From Oscillospiraceae bacterium (lineage in GTDB: Bacteria > Bacillota_A > Clostridia > Oscillospirales > Oscillospiraceae): DNA of 29,681 nt. The notes beneath the pieces were generated by a model that did no database searches, was not told the DNA's origin, and was given only the letters and a program-made list of their open reading frames with translations. Below, one piece after another: positions 23,537 to 29,681 of this stretch; the stretch's first letter is position 1; each line of letters starts with the position of its first letter. A program made the translations under genes and the position numbers. The stretch lies in assembly GCA_902789835.1 (NCBI GenBank), contig CADAPN010000039.1:1-29681 (forward strand), read 5' to 3'.

Positions 23537-24724
23537 TCAGGTTTTTGCCGCCGCCTCTGCCCGTTCGCGGCAGACCTCTTCCCACGTCTTCTGGGTGGAG
23601 ATCGTCTCGGCAAACTTCGCCATCTCGGCAGGGACGTCGATCTTCTGGGGACATGCCTCCCGGCACTGGCCGCAGGCGATGCAGTCGGCCGCACGTTTTC
23701 CGTCCCCCAGAGCGGAATAGCGCATCATCAGGTTCATGGAACTGGATACCTGCAGCTCGTTGGCCAGGCTCAGGATCATCGGGATATTCAGGCCCACCGG
23801 ACAGCCGGCGCAGCAGTAGCGGCAGCCGGTGCAGGGGATCTTTCCCCGCATGTCTGTGGAGATTTTCTCCAGCACGGCCAGCTCCGCAGCATTCAGCGGC
23901 TTTTCCTCGGAAAATGTCTTGATATTCTCCTCCATCTGCTGCAGGCTTGACATGCCGCTGAGGATCATCGTCGGTTTCGGGACCGACTGCAGCCAGCGGA
24001 AGGCCCACGCCGCACAGCTTTCGTCCGGGCGCAGGGCGTGCATCTCGGCTTCGGTTTCTTCCGTGAAGGAGGCGAGCTTTCCGCCCCGGACCGGCTCCAT
24101 GACCCAGATCGGGAGGCCCGCTTTGCGCAGAATCTCCACCTTCTTTTCCGCGTCCTGCAGCTTCCAGTCCACATAGTTCAGCTGAATCTGGCAGAATTCC
24201 AGATCTTTCCCGCACCTGTCGACAAATTCCTGCAGGGCCTCCGGACCGGCGTGGCAGGAAAATCCGAGATGCCGGATTCTCCCCTTCGCCTTCTGCTCCA
24301 GGAAGTAGTCCAGACAGTGCTTCTCGGGGTTGCAGTAATAGGCCATGGACTGCTCGTTGACATTGTGCAGCAGGTAGAAGTCAAAGTACTCGACACCGCA
24401 GCGCTGCAGCTGTTCTTCAAATACCTCGGCCGGCTGCAGTTCTTTCACACCGTGGACATTCTGATGTCCGGGGAACTTGTCCGCCAGATGCCAGGTCTCT
24501 CTGGGATATCTGGCAAGGGATCTGCCGATGGCGCCTTCGGACTTTCCGTCGTGGTAGGGATGGGCGGTGTCAAAGTAGTTGACCCCGGCCGCTATTGCCG
24601 CGTCCACCATCCGGTCCAGCTCGGTCTGATCGATGGTGCCGGATCCGTCCGGGAGCAGGGGCAGGCGCATCGCGCCGAAGCCCAGTGCCGAGAGCTGAAG
24701 ATCCTGAAATTGTTTGTACAGCAC
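23537..24724 (-). CDS. Aldo/keto reductase with C-terminal 4Fe-4S ferredoxin domain
   Basis: This is a 395-aa cytoplasmic oxidoreductase. The N-terminal barrel has ALGFGAMRLPLL, the catalytic Asp/Tyr in FDTAHPYHDGKSE, the Lys in LADKFPGH and the His in FYLLHNVN. The C-terminal region (about 300-370) has CTGCRYCCAGCP and CIACGQCREACP, eight cysteines able to hold two 4Fe-4S clusters. This fusion is very common in anaerobic Clostridia, with unknown substrates; ferredoxin-coupled reduction of carbonyls is plausible. The start is a GTG at 24724, 10 nt after CAGGAG, giving the usual family N-terminus VLYKQF; an upstream ATG lies directly against a GGAG and is less likely. It follows birA by 69 bp. 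Confidence 0.92.
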   Translation of the reverse strand: MLYKQFQDLQLSALGFGAMRLPLLPDGSGTIDQTELDRMVDAAIAAGVNYFDTAHPYHDGKSEGAIGRSLARYPRETWHLADKFPGHQNVHGVKELQPAEVFEEQLQRCGVEYFDFYLLHNVNEQSMAYYCNPEKHCLDYFLEQKAKGRIRHLGFSCHAGPEALQEFVDRCGKDLEFCQIQLNYVDWKLQDAEKKVEILRKAGLPIWVMEPVRGGKLASFTEETEAEMHALRPDESCAAWAFRWLQSVPKPTMILSGMSSLQQMEENIKTFSEEKPLNAAELAVLEKISTDMRGKIPCTGCRYCCAGCPVGLNIPMILSLANELQVSSSMNLMMRYSALGDGKRAADCIACGQCREACPQKIDVPAEMAKFAETISTQKTWEEVCRERAEAAAKT

Positions 24725-24793
24725 GTTTTTATCACTCCTGATCTCTGTTTTTTGGTTCATCTCCGTTTTCCGCATCCCGAAGGATGGGGTTTG

Positions 24794-25777
24794 TTATTCT
24801 GTCCGCTGTCTCACGCTGACCTCTCCGGAATTGAGGCGGCGCAGTTCCCCGCTCTCGGTCCGCACCACCAGGGCAAAGTCCCGGTCGAGGTCCAGCGCCA
24901 CGGCGGGTTCCGGCTCCTTCCCCGGGGCAAGGATGTTGATCTCCTTGCCGAGGACCAGCGAGCGTCTCCTGTACTCGTCAAACCAGGCCTTGTCCGTAAG
25001 ACTTCCGTAGTAGTGCATCAGCCGGTTCAGCACGCCGGCCGCCAGGCGGCAGCGCAGCTCCGGAATCGGCTTTTCTCCGAACGCGGAGCCCGCGATGCTT
25101 CGCAGTTCTTCCGGGAAGTCCGACGCCGGAACCCGGGTGTTGATCCCGATGCCGACGATCAGGTAGTTTACCTGTCCGCTCTCACAGTCCAGCGAGGCCT
25201 CCGTCAGAATTCCGCAGACCTTTCTTCCGTCCACATAGATGTCGTTGACCCACTTGATCTGGGCGTTCACCGGGGCGAGGCTCTCAATGGCCTCCGCCAC
25301 CGCCACGGCGGCGCAGGCCGTGATGCTTGTGGCGTCCACCGCCTGCAGGGCAGGGCGCAGCAGGACACTCAGATAGATCCCGCTGTCCGGCGGAGAATAG
25401 AAGCTTCTCCCACGGCGGCCGCGGCCGGCCGTCTGCTCTCCGGCGATCAGGCAGCGCCCCTCCGGGGCGCCCTCCTCGGCCATCGTCTTCAGCACCGTAT
25501 TGGTGGACGTGATCGTGCGATATACCCGCAGGTCCAGTCCTTCCGCCGTAAGATATTTTCTTATGTCTTCTTCCCGAAGCACGTCGCTCCCGGATGAGAG
25601 CCGATAGCCCTTGTTGGTTACGGAGTCAATTTTGTAGCCTTCTTCCCGAAGCTGCTCCATTCCCTTCCAGACCGCCGTCCGGCTGACCGAGAGGATTTTC
25701 GCCAGCTCTGCCCCCGATACATAGGTATCCGCATGCTGCCGAAGCAGTTCCAGAATCGCATCCTTTGTCATTTTCAT
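24794..25777 (-). CDS. birA: Biotin--protein ligase / biotin operon repressor
   Basis: This enzyme activates biotin as biotinyl-AMP and attaches it to carboxylase or decarboxylase carrier domains. It is a 327-aa protein of the two-function class. The N-terminal winged helix-turn-helix (residues 1-60, AELAKILSVSRTAVWKGMEQL split over two helices) binds DNA. The ligase domain has STNTVL (91-96), the biotin loop GRGRRGR (118-124), and KWVNDIYVDGRKVCGIL, followed by a C-terminal SH3-like part. The start chosen is ATG 25777. An extended -10 box (25788-25796) ends only 10 nt before it, so the message may have almost no leader. It is divergent from moaA. Confidence 0.93.
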   Translation of the reverse strand: MKMTKDAILELLRQHADTYVSGAELAKILSVSRTAVWKGMEQLREEGYKIDSVTNKGYRLSSGSDVLREEDIRKYLTAEGLDLRVYRTITSTNTVLKTMAEEGAPEGRCLIAGEQTAGRGRRGRSFYSPPDSGIYLSVLLRPALQAVDATSITACAAVAVAEAIESLAPVNAQIKWVNDIYVDGRKVCGILTEASLDCESGQVNYLIVGIGINTRVPASDFPEELRSIAGSAFGEKPIPELRCRLAAGVLNRLMHYYGSLTDKAWFDEYRRRSLVLGKEINILAPGKEPEPAVALDLDRDFALVVRTESGELRRLNSGEVSVRQRTE

Positions 25778-25787
25778 CACCGGCATC

Positions 25788-25796
25788 AGTATAGCA
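25788..25796 (-). promoter_or_regulatory. Extended -10 promoter of birA
   Basis: On the - strand TGCTATACT forms an extended -10 element; no good -35 is seen at the matching distance. The predicted start site is only about 4 nt before the birA ATG, which suggests a nearly leaderless transcript. Confidence 0.5.
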
Positions 25797-25834
25797 TACT
25801 TCCCTTCCATCCGCTACAGAAACTTGTCACCCTC

Positions 25835-25863
25835 TTGACAGAATCCAAGGCTTGTGGAATAAT
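25835..25863 (+). promoter_or_regulatory. Promoter of moaA
   Basis: A perfect TTGACA (25835-25840) and AATAAT (25858-25863) have 17-bp spacing, about 50 bp ahead of the moaA start. It is divergent from and close to the birA promoter. No molybdenum-cofactor riboswitch was recognised in the short leader. Confidence 0.7.
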
Positions 25864-25912
25864 TCAAAAGATAAAAGTACCCAGGGTCCGGCCTCCCGGA
25901 CAGCAAAGTGAG

Positions 25913-26878
25913 ATGAAGTCAACGATGATCGATACCTACGGACGGCAGATCACCTATCTCCGTCTTTCCGTTACGGAACTCTGTAATCTGCGCTGCCGCT
26001 ACTGCATGCCGGAGGATGGTGTCTGCAAAAAGCGCCATGAGGAGATGCTCACCCAGGAAGAAATGATCATGGCCATCCGGGCCGCTGCCGCCCTCGGGAT
26101 CCGAAAGCTCCGCATCACCGGCGGAGAGCCTCTGGTCAAGAGCAACATCGTCGGGCTCTGCCGCGCCGCCGCCGCGGTGGACGGGATCGAGGAAGTCTGT
26201 CTCACCACCAACGGGACCCTGCTCCCGAAGCTCGCGGCTCCGCTGCGTGAAGCCGGCGTCCGCCGCCTGAACATCAGCCTGGACACGCTGGACGCGGAGA
26301 AGTTCCGTTACATCACCCGGATTGGAAACCTGGAAGACGCCCTGGCCGGGATCGAAGCCTCCCTGGAAGCCGGATTTGACAAAATCAAGATCAATTCCGT
26401 CCTGATCGGCGGCTTCAACGACGATGAAATTCCCACACTCGCCGCTCTCACGCAGCGGTATCCCGTGGATGTCCGCTTTATTGAACTTATGCCCATGTAC
26501 GACAGCGGGGATTTCGGTCCGGACGCTTTTATTCCTTATACGGTTGTGACCGACCGTCTCCCGGACTTGAGCCCCATCCCGGCGGACGGCGGCGTCGCGA
26601 AGCTTTACCGGCTTCCCAGTGCCCGGGGAAACGTCGGCCTCATCAGTCCGGTGAGCGCGCACTTCTGCGCCGACTGCAACCGCATCCGGCTCACCGCCGA
26701 CGGGAAGCTCAAGCCCTGTCTCCATTCTTCGGACGAAATCTCTCTAAAGGGTCTGGATTATGACGGCATGGTGGAGACGCTTCGTTCGGCTATCCTCTCC
26801 AAACCGAAATGGCACGGCGAGCTGTCCTATACCGAGCGCAGCCATGCGGCCCGAAACATGAACCAGATCGGCGGATAA
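25913..26878 (+). CDS. moaA: MoaA, GTP 3',8-cyclase (radical SAM)
   Basis: MoaA rearranges GTP to 3',8-cH2GTP, the first step of molybdenum cofactor synthesis. The 321-aa protein has the radical SAM CNLRCRYC motif (Cys24, 28, 31), the SAM-binding ITGGEP and LTTNG segments, and the second cluster site FCADCNRIRL followed by KPCL. The C-terminus ends in the conserved Gly-Gly that completes the active site. The start is uncertain by four codons: ATG 25913 or ATG 25925 (MIDTYGRQI); neither has a strong ribosome site. No other moa, mog or molybdate transport genes are in the window, so the rest of the pathway must be elsewhere. Confidence 0.94.
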   Translation: MKSTMIDTYGRQITYLRLSVTELCNLRCRYCMPEDGVCKKRHEEMLTQEEMIMAIRAAAALGIRKLRITGGEPLVKSNIVGLCRAAAAVDGIEEVCLTTNGTLLPKLAAPLREAGVRRLNISLDTLDAEKFRYITRIGNLEDALAGIEASLEAGFDKIKINSVLIGGFNDDEIPTLAALTQRYPVDVRFIELMPMYDSGDFGPDAFIPYTVVTDRLPDLSPIPADGGVAKLYRLPSARGNVGLISPVSAHFCADCNRIRLTADGKLKPCLHSSDEISLKGLDYDGMVETLRSAILSKPKWHGELSYTERSHAARNMNQIGG

Positions 26879-26909
26879 GCCTGTTTTACCGTCCATTTTA
26901 AAAGCATCT

Positions 26910-26943
26910 TCTGCTGTCGGGAAACCCGGCAGCAGATTTTTTC
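26910..26943 (+). terminator. Rho-independent terminator after moaA
   Basis: A 12-bp stem (tctgctgtcggg, 26910-26921, with cccggcagcaga, 26925-26936, one G-T pair) has an AAA loop and is followed by TTTTTTC. It separates moaA from the sigma factor unit. Confidence 0.92.
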
Positions 26944-26952
26944 TGCAAACCG

Positions 26953-26980
26953 TGAAACGCTTTTCCTTTTTCTGCGTCTA
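26953..26980 (+). promoter_or_regulatory. ECF-type promoter (TGAAAC-N16-CGTCTA)
   Basis: TGAAAC (26953-26958) and CGTCTA (26975-26980) are 16 bp apart and match the SigM/SigW class of Firmicutes ECF promoters, unlike the TTGACA/TATAAT promoters elsewhere in the window. It stands 40 bp before the sigma factor gene, as expected for autoregulation. Confidence 0.8.
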
Positions 26981-27019
26981 TAGAGATGAGAACGTTCTTC
27001 AACCCGATGGAGGATACCG

Positions 27020-27531
27020 ATGGACGACGAGGCAATTCTGAATCTGTACCGGTTGCGGCAGGCCGCGGCACTGACCGAGACCGAGGCAAAATACGGGCGG
27101 CTCTGCTTCTGTGTCGCGGACCGCATTCTGAACAGCCGCGAAGACTCGGAGGAATGTGTCAACGACACCTGGCTGCACGCCTGGAACGCCATCCCGCCGG
27201 AGAAGCCGAAGCTGTTTCCCGCCTGGCTCTCCCGTGTGACGAGAAATCTGACGAGATTGACCTTGTGCTGGATGAGCTTGCAGAGTGCATCCCCGGAGGC
27301 ACCGATCCGCAGAGAGTCGTGGAAGCCAATGAACTCACGGAGGCGATAAACCGCTTTCTTGCCGCGCTGAAGCCCCTGGAGCGTGACGCCTTCGTCGCAC
27401 GGTATTTCTACGCCGCTTCCCACGCGGAGCTGAGCGCCCGGACCGGGTGGACCGTCGGGAAAACCAAAACCGTGCTTCGCCGGGCCCGGCTGAAGCTGCA
27501 GACTTACCTGAAGGAGGAGGGCTTATGCTGA
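27020..27531 (+). pseudogene. ECF-type RNA polymerase sigma factor, broken by an internal deletion
   Basis: The first frame, from ATG 27020 (GGAGG 6 nt upstream), encodes sigma region 2: YGRLCFCVADRIL, DSEECVNDTWLHAWNAIPP and FPAWLSRVTRNL. Near 27250 it changes frame. The second frame encodes EIDLVLDELAECIPG and a complete region 4 (INRFLAALKPLERDAFVARYF, HAELSARTGWTVGKTK, LRRARLKL) to the stop at 27531. Relatives continue after TRNL with about 16-20 residues of the form ALDRYR...KRGGGE, which are absent here. The loss is therefore a deletion of 3n+1 bases in the region 2.4/linker, not a simple base slip. An 8-bp direct repeat, tgacgaga (27237-27244 and 27249-27256), flanks the junction. The stop overlaps the start of the membrane partner. 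It is non-functional as written. Confidence 0.88.
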
Positions 27532-28427
27532 ACCGCAATTCTCTGTTCGACGCCATGAGCGGGATCTCGGATGACTATCTTGCGTCCGCGGCGGTCCTCC
27601 TCGGCGATACGAAGGAGGACAATCTCATGCATCTTGATTCATCACGCAAGCAGGCCGGCGCACGCAAGGCCGGCAGGATTCTTCTGATTGCGGCAGTTCT
27701 TGTCTGCCTGTTCACCGTTACGGCCTTTGCCGCCGGTCTGTTTTCCATCTCCACCCGCGTCCCGGATGCTAAGGAAACCTTCCAGATTCACTGGGACGAC
27801 AGTGAAAACGGCTATCTGGAATGGTCCGACGCAAAGCTCGTCCTGACCTTCCCGGCGGTTGCGGAGAGCCGGGAGATCGAGTTCCGGCCCGGCTGGCTCC
27901 CCTTCGACCTTCCCGAAGAGCTCCCCGGCAGTGCGCCCTGGAACGGGATCGATAAGGACACCTGGTTTCGGCGCTTTGCTTCCGAGTCTCTGTGCTGGGC
28001 GGAAAATGCCGGCCGCTACCCGGAAGAGTACAAGGAGATCGGCCAGCCGATCCTGATTGAGGCCTATTCCATGGCCCAGTTCAATGACGGCGGCGCCATG
28101 CTGATGCTCTATCAGACGCCGGAGAATATCACGGAAGAGCACTGGGACGAGCTGGGTGTCGATGTACTGAGCTTCCATGGAAAACAGCATTTTGACGAGC
28201 GGGACATCCCGGAGATGGATCTGCATATCGACGCCTATGACCTTGAGTACGATTATGTTCTTCTCTCCAACGAGGAAAAGGGCTGGATTATCGAGGTCTG
28301 CGGCCAGCTCGGCATGGACACCGTCCGAAAGGTCGCGGAAAACCTGGAGATCCGGGAAACCGGCAACACCCTGACCCAGGCGGACTTCCAGAACAAATAT
28401 CTCTTCATCGACGGAGGCGTCGGCTGA
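27525..28427 (+). CDS. Single-pass membrane protein, probable partner (anti-sigma-like) of the ECF sigma factor
   Basis: This 300-aa protein has an N-terminal cytoplasmic part of about 48 residues (NSLFDAMSGISDDYLASAA), one transmembrane helix (about residues 50-71) and a C-terminal extracytoplasmic domain of about 230 residues without recognised motifs. The opening, in which a short segment ending in acidic residues precedes a basic stretch and a membrane helix, is the usual form of the protein encoded after this class of clostridial ECF sigma factors. An anti-sigma or signal-sensing role is inferred from that pairing. The ATG overlaps the sigma stop by 7 bp (27525-27531) and has AAGGAGGAGG upstream. 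A strong terminator follows 5 bp after the stop. The external domain is acidic and may sense envelope conditions. Confidence 0.82.
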   Translation: MLNRNSLFDAMSGISDDYLASAAVLLGDTKEDNLMHLDSSRKQAGARKAGRILLIAAVLVCLFTVTAFAAGLFSISTRVPDAKETFQIHWDDSENGYLEWSDAKLVLTFPAVAESREIEFRPGWLPFDLPEELPGSAPWNGIDKDTWFRRFASESLCWAENAGRYPEEYKEIGQPILIEAYSMAQFNDGGAMLMLYQTPENITEEHWDELGVDVLSFHGKQHFDERDIPEMDLHIDAYDLEYDYVLLSNEEKGWIIEVCGQLGMDTVRKVAENLEIRETGNTLTQADFQNKYLFIDGGVG

Positions 28428-28432
28428 ACGAA

Positions 28433-28465
28433 TCGGGCATCTCAGACCTGAGATGCCCGATTTTT
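28433..28465 (+). terminator. Rho-independent terminator after the sigma factor unit
   Basis: A 13-bp perfect stem (tcgggcatctcag, 28433-28445, and its complement 28448-28460) has a very tight loop and is followed by TTTTTG. Confidence 0.92.
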
Positions 28466-28497
28466 GAAAATTCATTTTTTGAATTCTCAAGGTTTTG

Positions 28498-28526
28498 AGA
28501 GATTTCCGAAGAATTAAAGAGATTTC
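28498..28526 (+). repeat. Direct repeat agagatttc x2 upstream of the rplM promoter
   Basis: The 9-mer occurs at 28498-28506 and 28518-28526, a 20-bp period, in AT-rich DNA 22-50 bp upstream of the -35 box. It may act as an UP-like element or an activator site; this is a guess from position. Confidence 0.4.
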
Positions 28527-28548
28527 AATTTGTTTGAAAAGTTTTCCG

Positions 28549-28577
28549 TTGACAAGCCTGCTGCCTTGTGGTATAAA
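28549..28577 (+). promoter_or_regulatory. Strong promoter of rplM-rpsI
   Basis: A perfect TTGACA (28549-28554), a 17-bp spacer and TATAAA (28572-28577) are preceded by an AT-rich region, as expected for a ribosomal protein operon. Confidence 0.9.
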
Positions 28578-28583
28578 GATGAA

Positions 28584-28655
28584 GCGCGTTCGGGGACGCC
28601 CCGTTCCCCGTCGCCCTGAAATTGTCAAACATTATGTTATTTTCGGAGGAAGAAC
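28584..28655 (+). promoter_or_regulatory. rplM 5' leader with G/C hairpin, possible L13 autoregulatory leader
   Basis: The leader of about 70 nt contains CGGGGA (28591-28596) that can pair with TCCCCG (28605-28610). Alternatively GGGG (28592-28595) can pair with CCCC (28599-28602). The ribosome site GGAGGA is at 28645-28650. Firmicutes rplM operons are known to carry an L13 leader RNA; whether this leader belongs to that family cannot be judged by eye. Confidence 0.4.
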
Positions 28656-29090
28656 ATGTCTACTACCCTGGTAACCAAGGAGCAGGCCGCTGCGGCCCGC
28701 AAGTGGTACGTTCTTGATGCCGCCGGCAAGCCCATGGGCAAGACGGCCGCCCTCGCCGCTGATCTGCTTCGCGGCAAGCTCAAGACCGACTACACCCCGC
28801 ATGTTGACTGCGGCGACTACGTCATCATCATCAACGCCAAGGACGCCGTCCTCACCGGCAAGAAGCTGGAGCAGAAGTACTATCGTACCCACTCCGGTTA
28901 TCCCGGCGGACTGAAGGAAACCCAGTACAAGACCCTGATGGAGAAGAAGCCCGACCTGGCCATGCGTCTTGCCGTCCGCGGCATGTTGCAGAAGAACACC
29001 ATCGCCCAGTGGCAGCTCAAGCGTCTTCGCATCTTCGCCGGCTCTGAGCACACCCACGCCGCCCAGAAGCCCGAAGTCTGGGATTTCTAA
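28656..29090 (+). CDS. rplM: 50S ribosomal protein L13
   Basis: L13 is a large-subunit protein that acts early in 50S assembly by binding 23S rRNA. At 144 aa it has the normal length. Conserved parts are KWYVLDAAGKPMGKTAALAA near residues 14-33, VDCGDYVIIINAKD, TGKKLEQKYYRTHSGYPGG, and the C-terminal LRIFAGSEHTHAAQKPEVWD. The ATG follows GGAGGA at 5 nt. rpsI begins 14 bp after the stop, the universal rplM-rpsI pair. No anomaly is seen. Confidence 0.98.
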   Translation: MSTTLVTKEQAAAARKWYVLDAAGKPMGKTAALAADLLRGKLKTDYTPHVDCGDYVIIINAKDAVLTGKKLEQKYYRTHSGYPGGLKETQYKTLMEKKPDLAMRLAVRGMLQKNTIAQWQLKRLRIFAGSEHTHAAQKPEVWDF

Positions 29091-29104
29091 GGAGGTAAAC
29101 GAAT

Positions 29105-29515
29105 ATGGCAACCTATAAGACCAAGAAGCCCTATATGTACGGCACTGGCCGTCGGAAGTCCTCCGTGGCCCGCGTTCACCTCATCCCCAACGGCAGCGGC
29201 GTCATCACCGTCAACGGCCGTGAGATCGACGATTACTTCGGTCTCGAGACCCTGAAGCTCATCGTTCGTCAGCCCCTGGTCACCACCAACACCGTGAGCA
29301 AGGTTGACGTCGAAGCCACCGTCAAGGGCGGCGGCGTGTCCGGCCAGGCCGGCGCCATCCGCCACGGCATCGCCCGTGCCCTCGTCGTCCTCGATGAGAG
29401 CTATCGTCCCGCACTCAAGGCCGCCGGTCTTCTGACCCGTGACCCGAGAATGAAAGAGCGTAAGAAATACGGTCTCAAAGCAGCCCGTCGCGCTCCTCAG
29501 TTCAGCAAGCGCTGA
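29105..29515 (+). CDS. rpsI: 30S ribosomal protein S9
   Basis: S9 is a small-subunit protein whose C-terminal tail reaches the P-site tRNA. The 136-aa sequence has [15 protein letters not shown] near residues 13-27, [15 protein letters not shown], the [15 protein letters not shown] block and the canonical C-terminus FSKR. The ATG is preceded by a near-perfect AAGGAGGT (29090-29097). It is co-transcribed with rplM and ended by a strong terminator. Confidence 0.98.
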   Translation: MATYKTKKPYMYGTGRRKSSVARVHLIPNGSGVITVNGREIDDYFGLETLKLIVRQPLVTTNTVSKVDVEATVKGGGVSGQAGAIRHGIARALVVLDESYRPALKAAGLLTRDPRMKERKKYGLKAARRAPQFSKR

Positions 29516-29533
29516 TTCTGCAATCGCTTCTTT

Positions 29534-29567
29534 ACAGACGCCTCTCCGAGGCGTCTGTTTTTGTTTT
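29534..29567 (+). terminator. Rho-independent terminator after rpsI
   Basis: An 11-bp perfect stem (acagacgcctc, 29534-29544, and its complement 29548-29558) with a 3-nt loop is followed by TTTTGTTTT. Confidence 0.93.
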
Positions 29568-29593
29568 CGGCAGTCCGGGCGTTCATTTTATTC

Positions 29594-29622
29594 TTCTCAT
29601 TTTTGCCGATTTATGATATAGT
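29594..29622 (+). promoter_or_regulatory. Possible promoter for a gene beyond the window edge
   Basis: TTCTCA (29594-29599) and TATAGT (29617-29622) have a 17-bp spacer. The -35 match is weak. No coding start is visible before the window ends at 29681. Confidence 0.35.
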
Positions 29623-29681
29623 TTTCATCACGTCCATACAAGCGGTTCCGCAGGCGCGACGTTCATCCGCGCGCTGCAGAA

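Noticed and set aside
24770..24784. CATCC-TTCG-GGATG hairpin between birA and the aldo/keto reductase as a terminator
   Set aside because: It has only 5 bp of stem and no T-run. It may just be local structure, and co-transcription of the two genes remains possible.
1..29681. CRISPR arrays, tRNA or rRNA genes, insertion sequences, integrases or phage genes
   Set aside because: No repeat-spacer pattern, cloverleaf-like sequence, transposase or integrase motif was found on either strand.

Overview
The window is about 29.7 kb of GC-rich, gene-dense bacterial DNA. It looks like an anaerobic, high-GC member of the Clostridia, plausibly a gut Oscillospirales-type organism. The reasons are strong AGGAGG ribosome sites, an oxygen-sensitive pyruvate:ferredoxin oxidoreductase, a clostridial ferredoxin-type aldo/keto reductase, an ECF sigma factor paired with a single-pass membrane partner, and a Firmicutes-like rplM-rpsI operon. 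The assignment to a group is inference; there is no rRNA or other taxonomic marker here.

Layout. (1) 85-4607, + strand: a complete sugar-type ABC importer (ATPase, two permeases, substrate-binding lipoprotein). A separately promoted Ala/Pro/Glu-rich OB-fold-like lipoprotein follows (4728-5594) and ends at a strong terminator. (2) 5741-12182, - strand: an NhaC-type Na+/H+ antiporter, a pyruvate:ferredoxin oxidoreductase gene broken by two internal deletions, and a threonine dehydratase. (3) 12364-14086, + strand: a MATE exporter and a DUF4298 protein. (4) 14286-18456, - strand: seven genes read as one unit, in order flavin reductase, DUF362 protein, TetR regulator, antibiotic-biosynthesis-monooxygenase-fold protein, carboxymuconolactone-decarboxylase-fold protein, flavodoxin and flavodoxin lipoprotein. 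A consensus promoter in front of it is bracketed by two identical-type dyads, probably the sites of its own TetR repressor. (5) 18635-21568, + strand: larB-larE-larC, the full pathway for the nickel-pincer nucleotide cofactor, with no larA in view. (6) 21732-23514, - strand: an AT-richer cassette of a zinc-ribbon protein, a small SMC-like ATPase and a metallophosphoesterase. (7) 23537-25777, - strand: ferredoxin-type aldo/keto reductase and birA, with moaA divergent (25913-26878). (8) 27020-28427, + strand: an ECF sigma factor gene broken by a deletion, and its membrane partner, behind a SigM/SigW-type promoter. (9) 28656-29515, + strand: rplM-rpsI.

The most unusual signals are these. Three out-of-frame internal deletions occur in conserved genes: two in nifJ, whose junctions share the same 11-mer, and one in the sigma factor. 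The TetR-controlled redox operon has a clean dual-operator promoter and pairs a cytosolic flavodoxin with an exported one. The larBEC operon has a 28-histidine LarC insert and no neighbouring racemase. A 30-bp tandem duplication lies in a permease start. The deletions may be real gene decay or assembly errors, and the sequence alone cannot decide.
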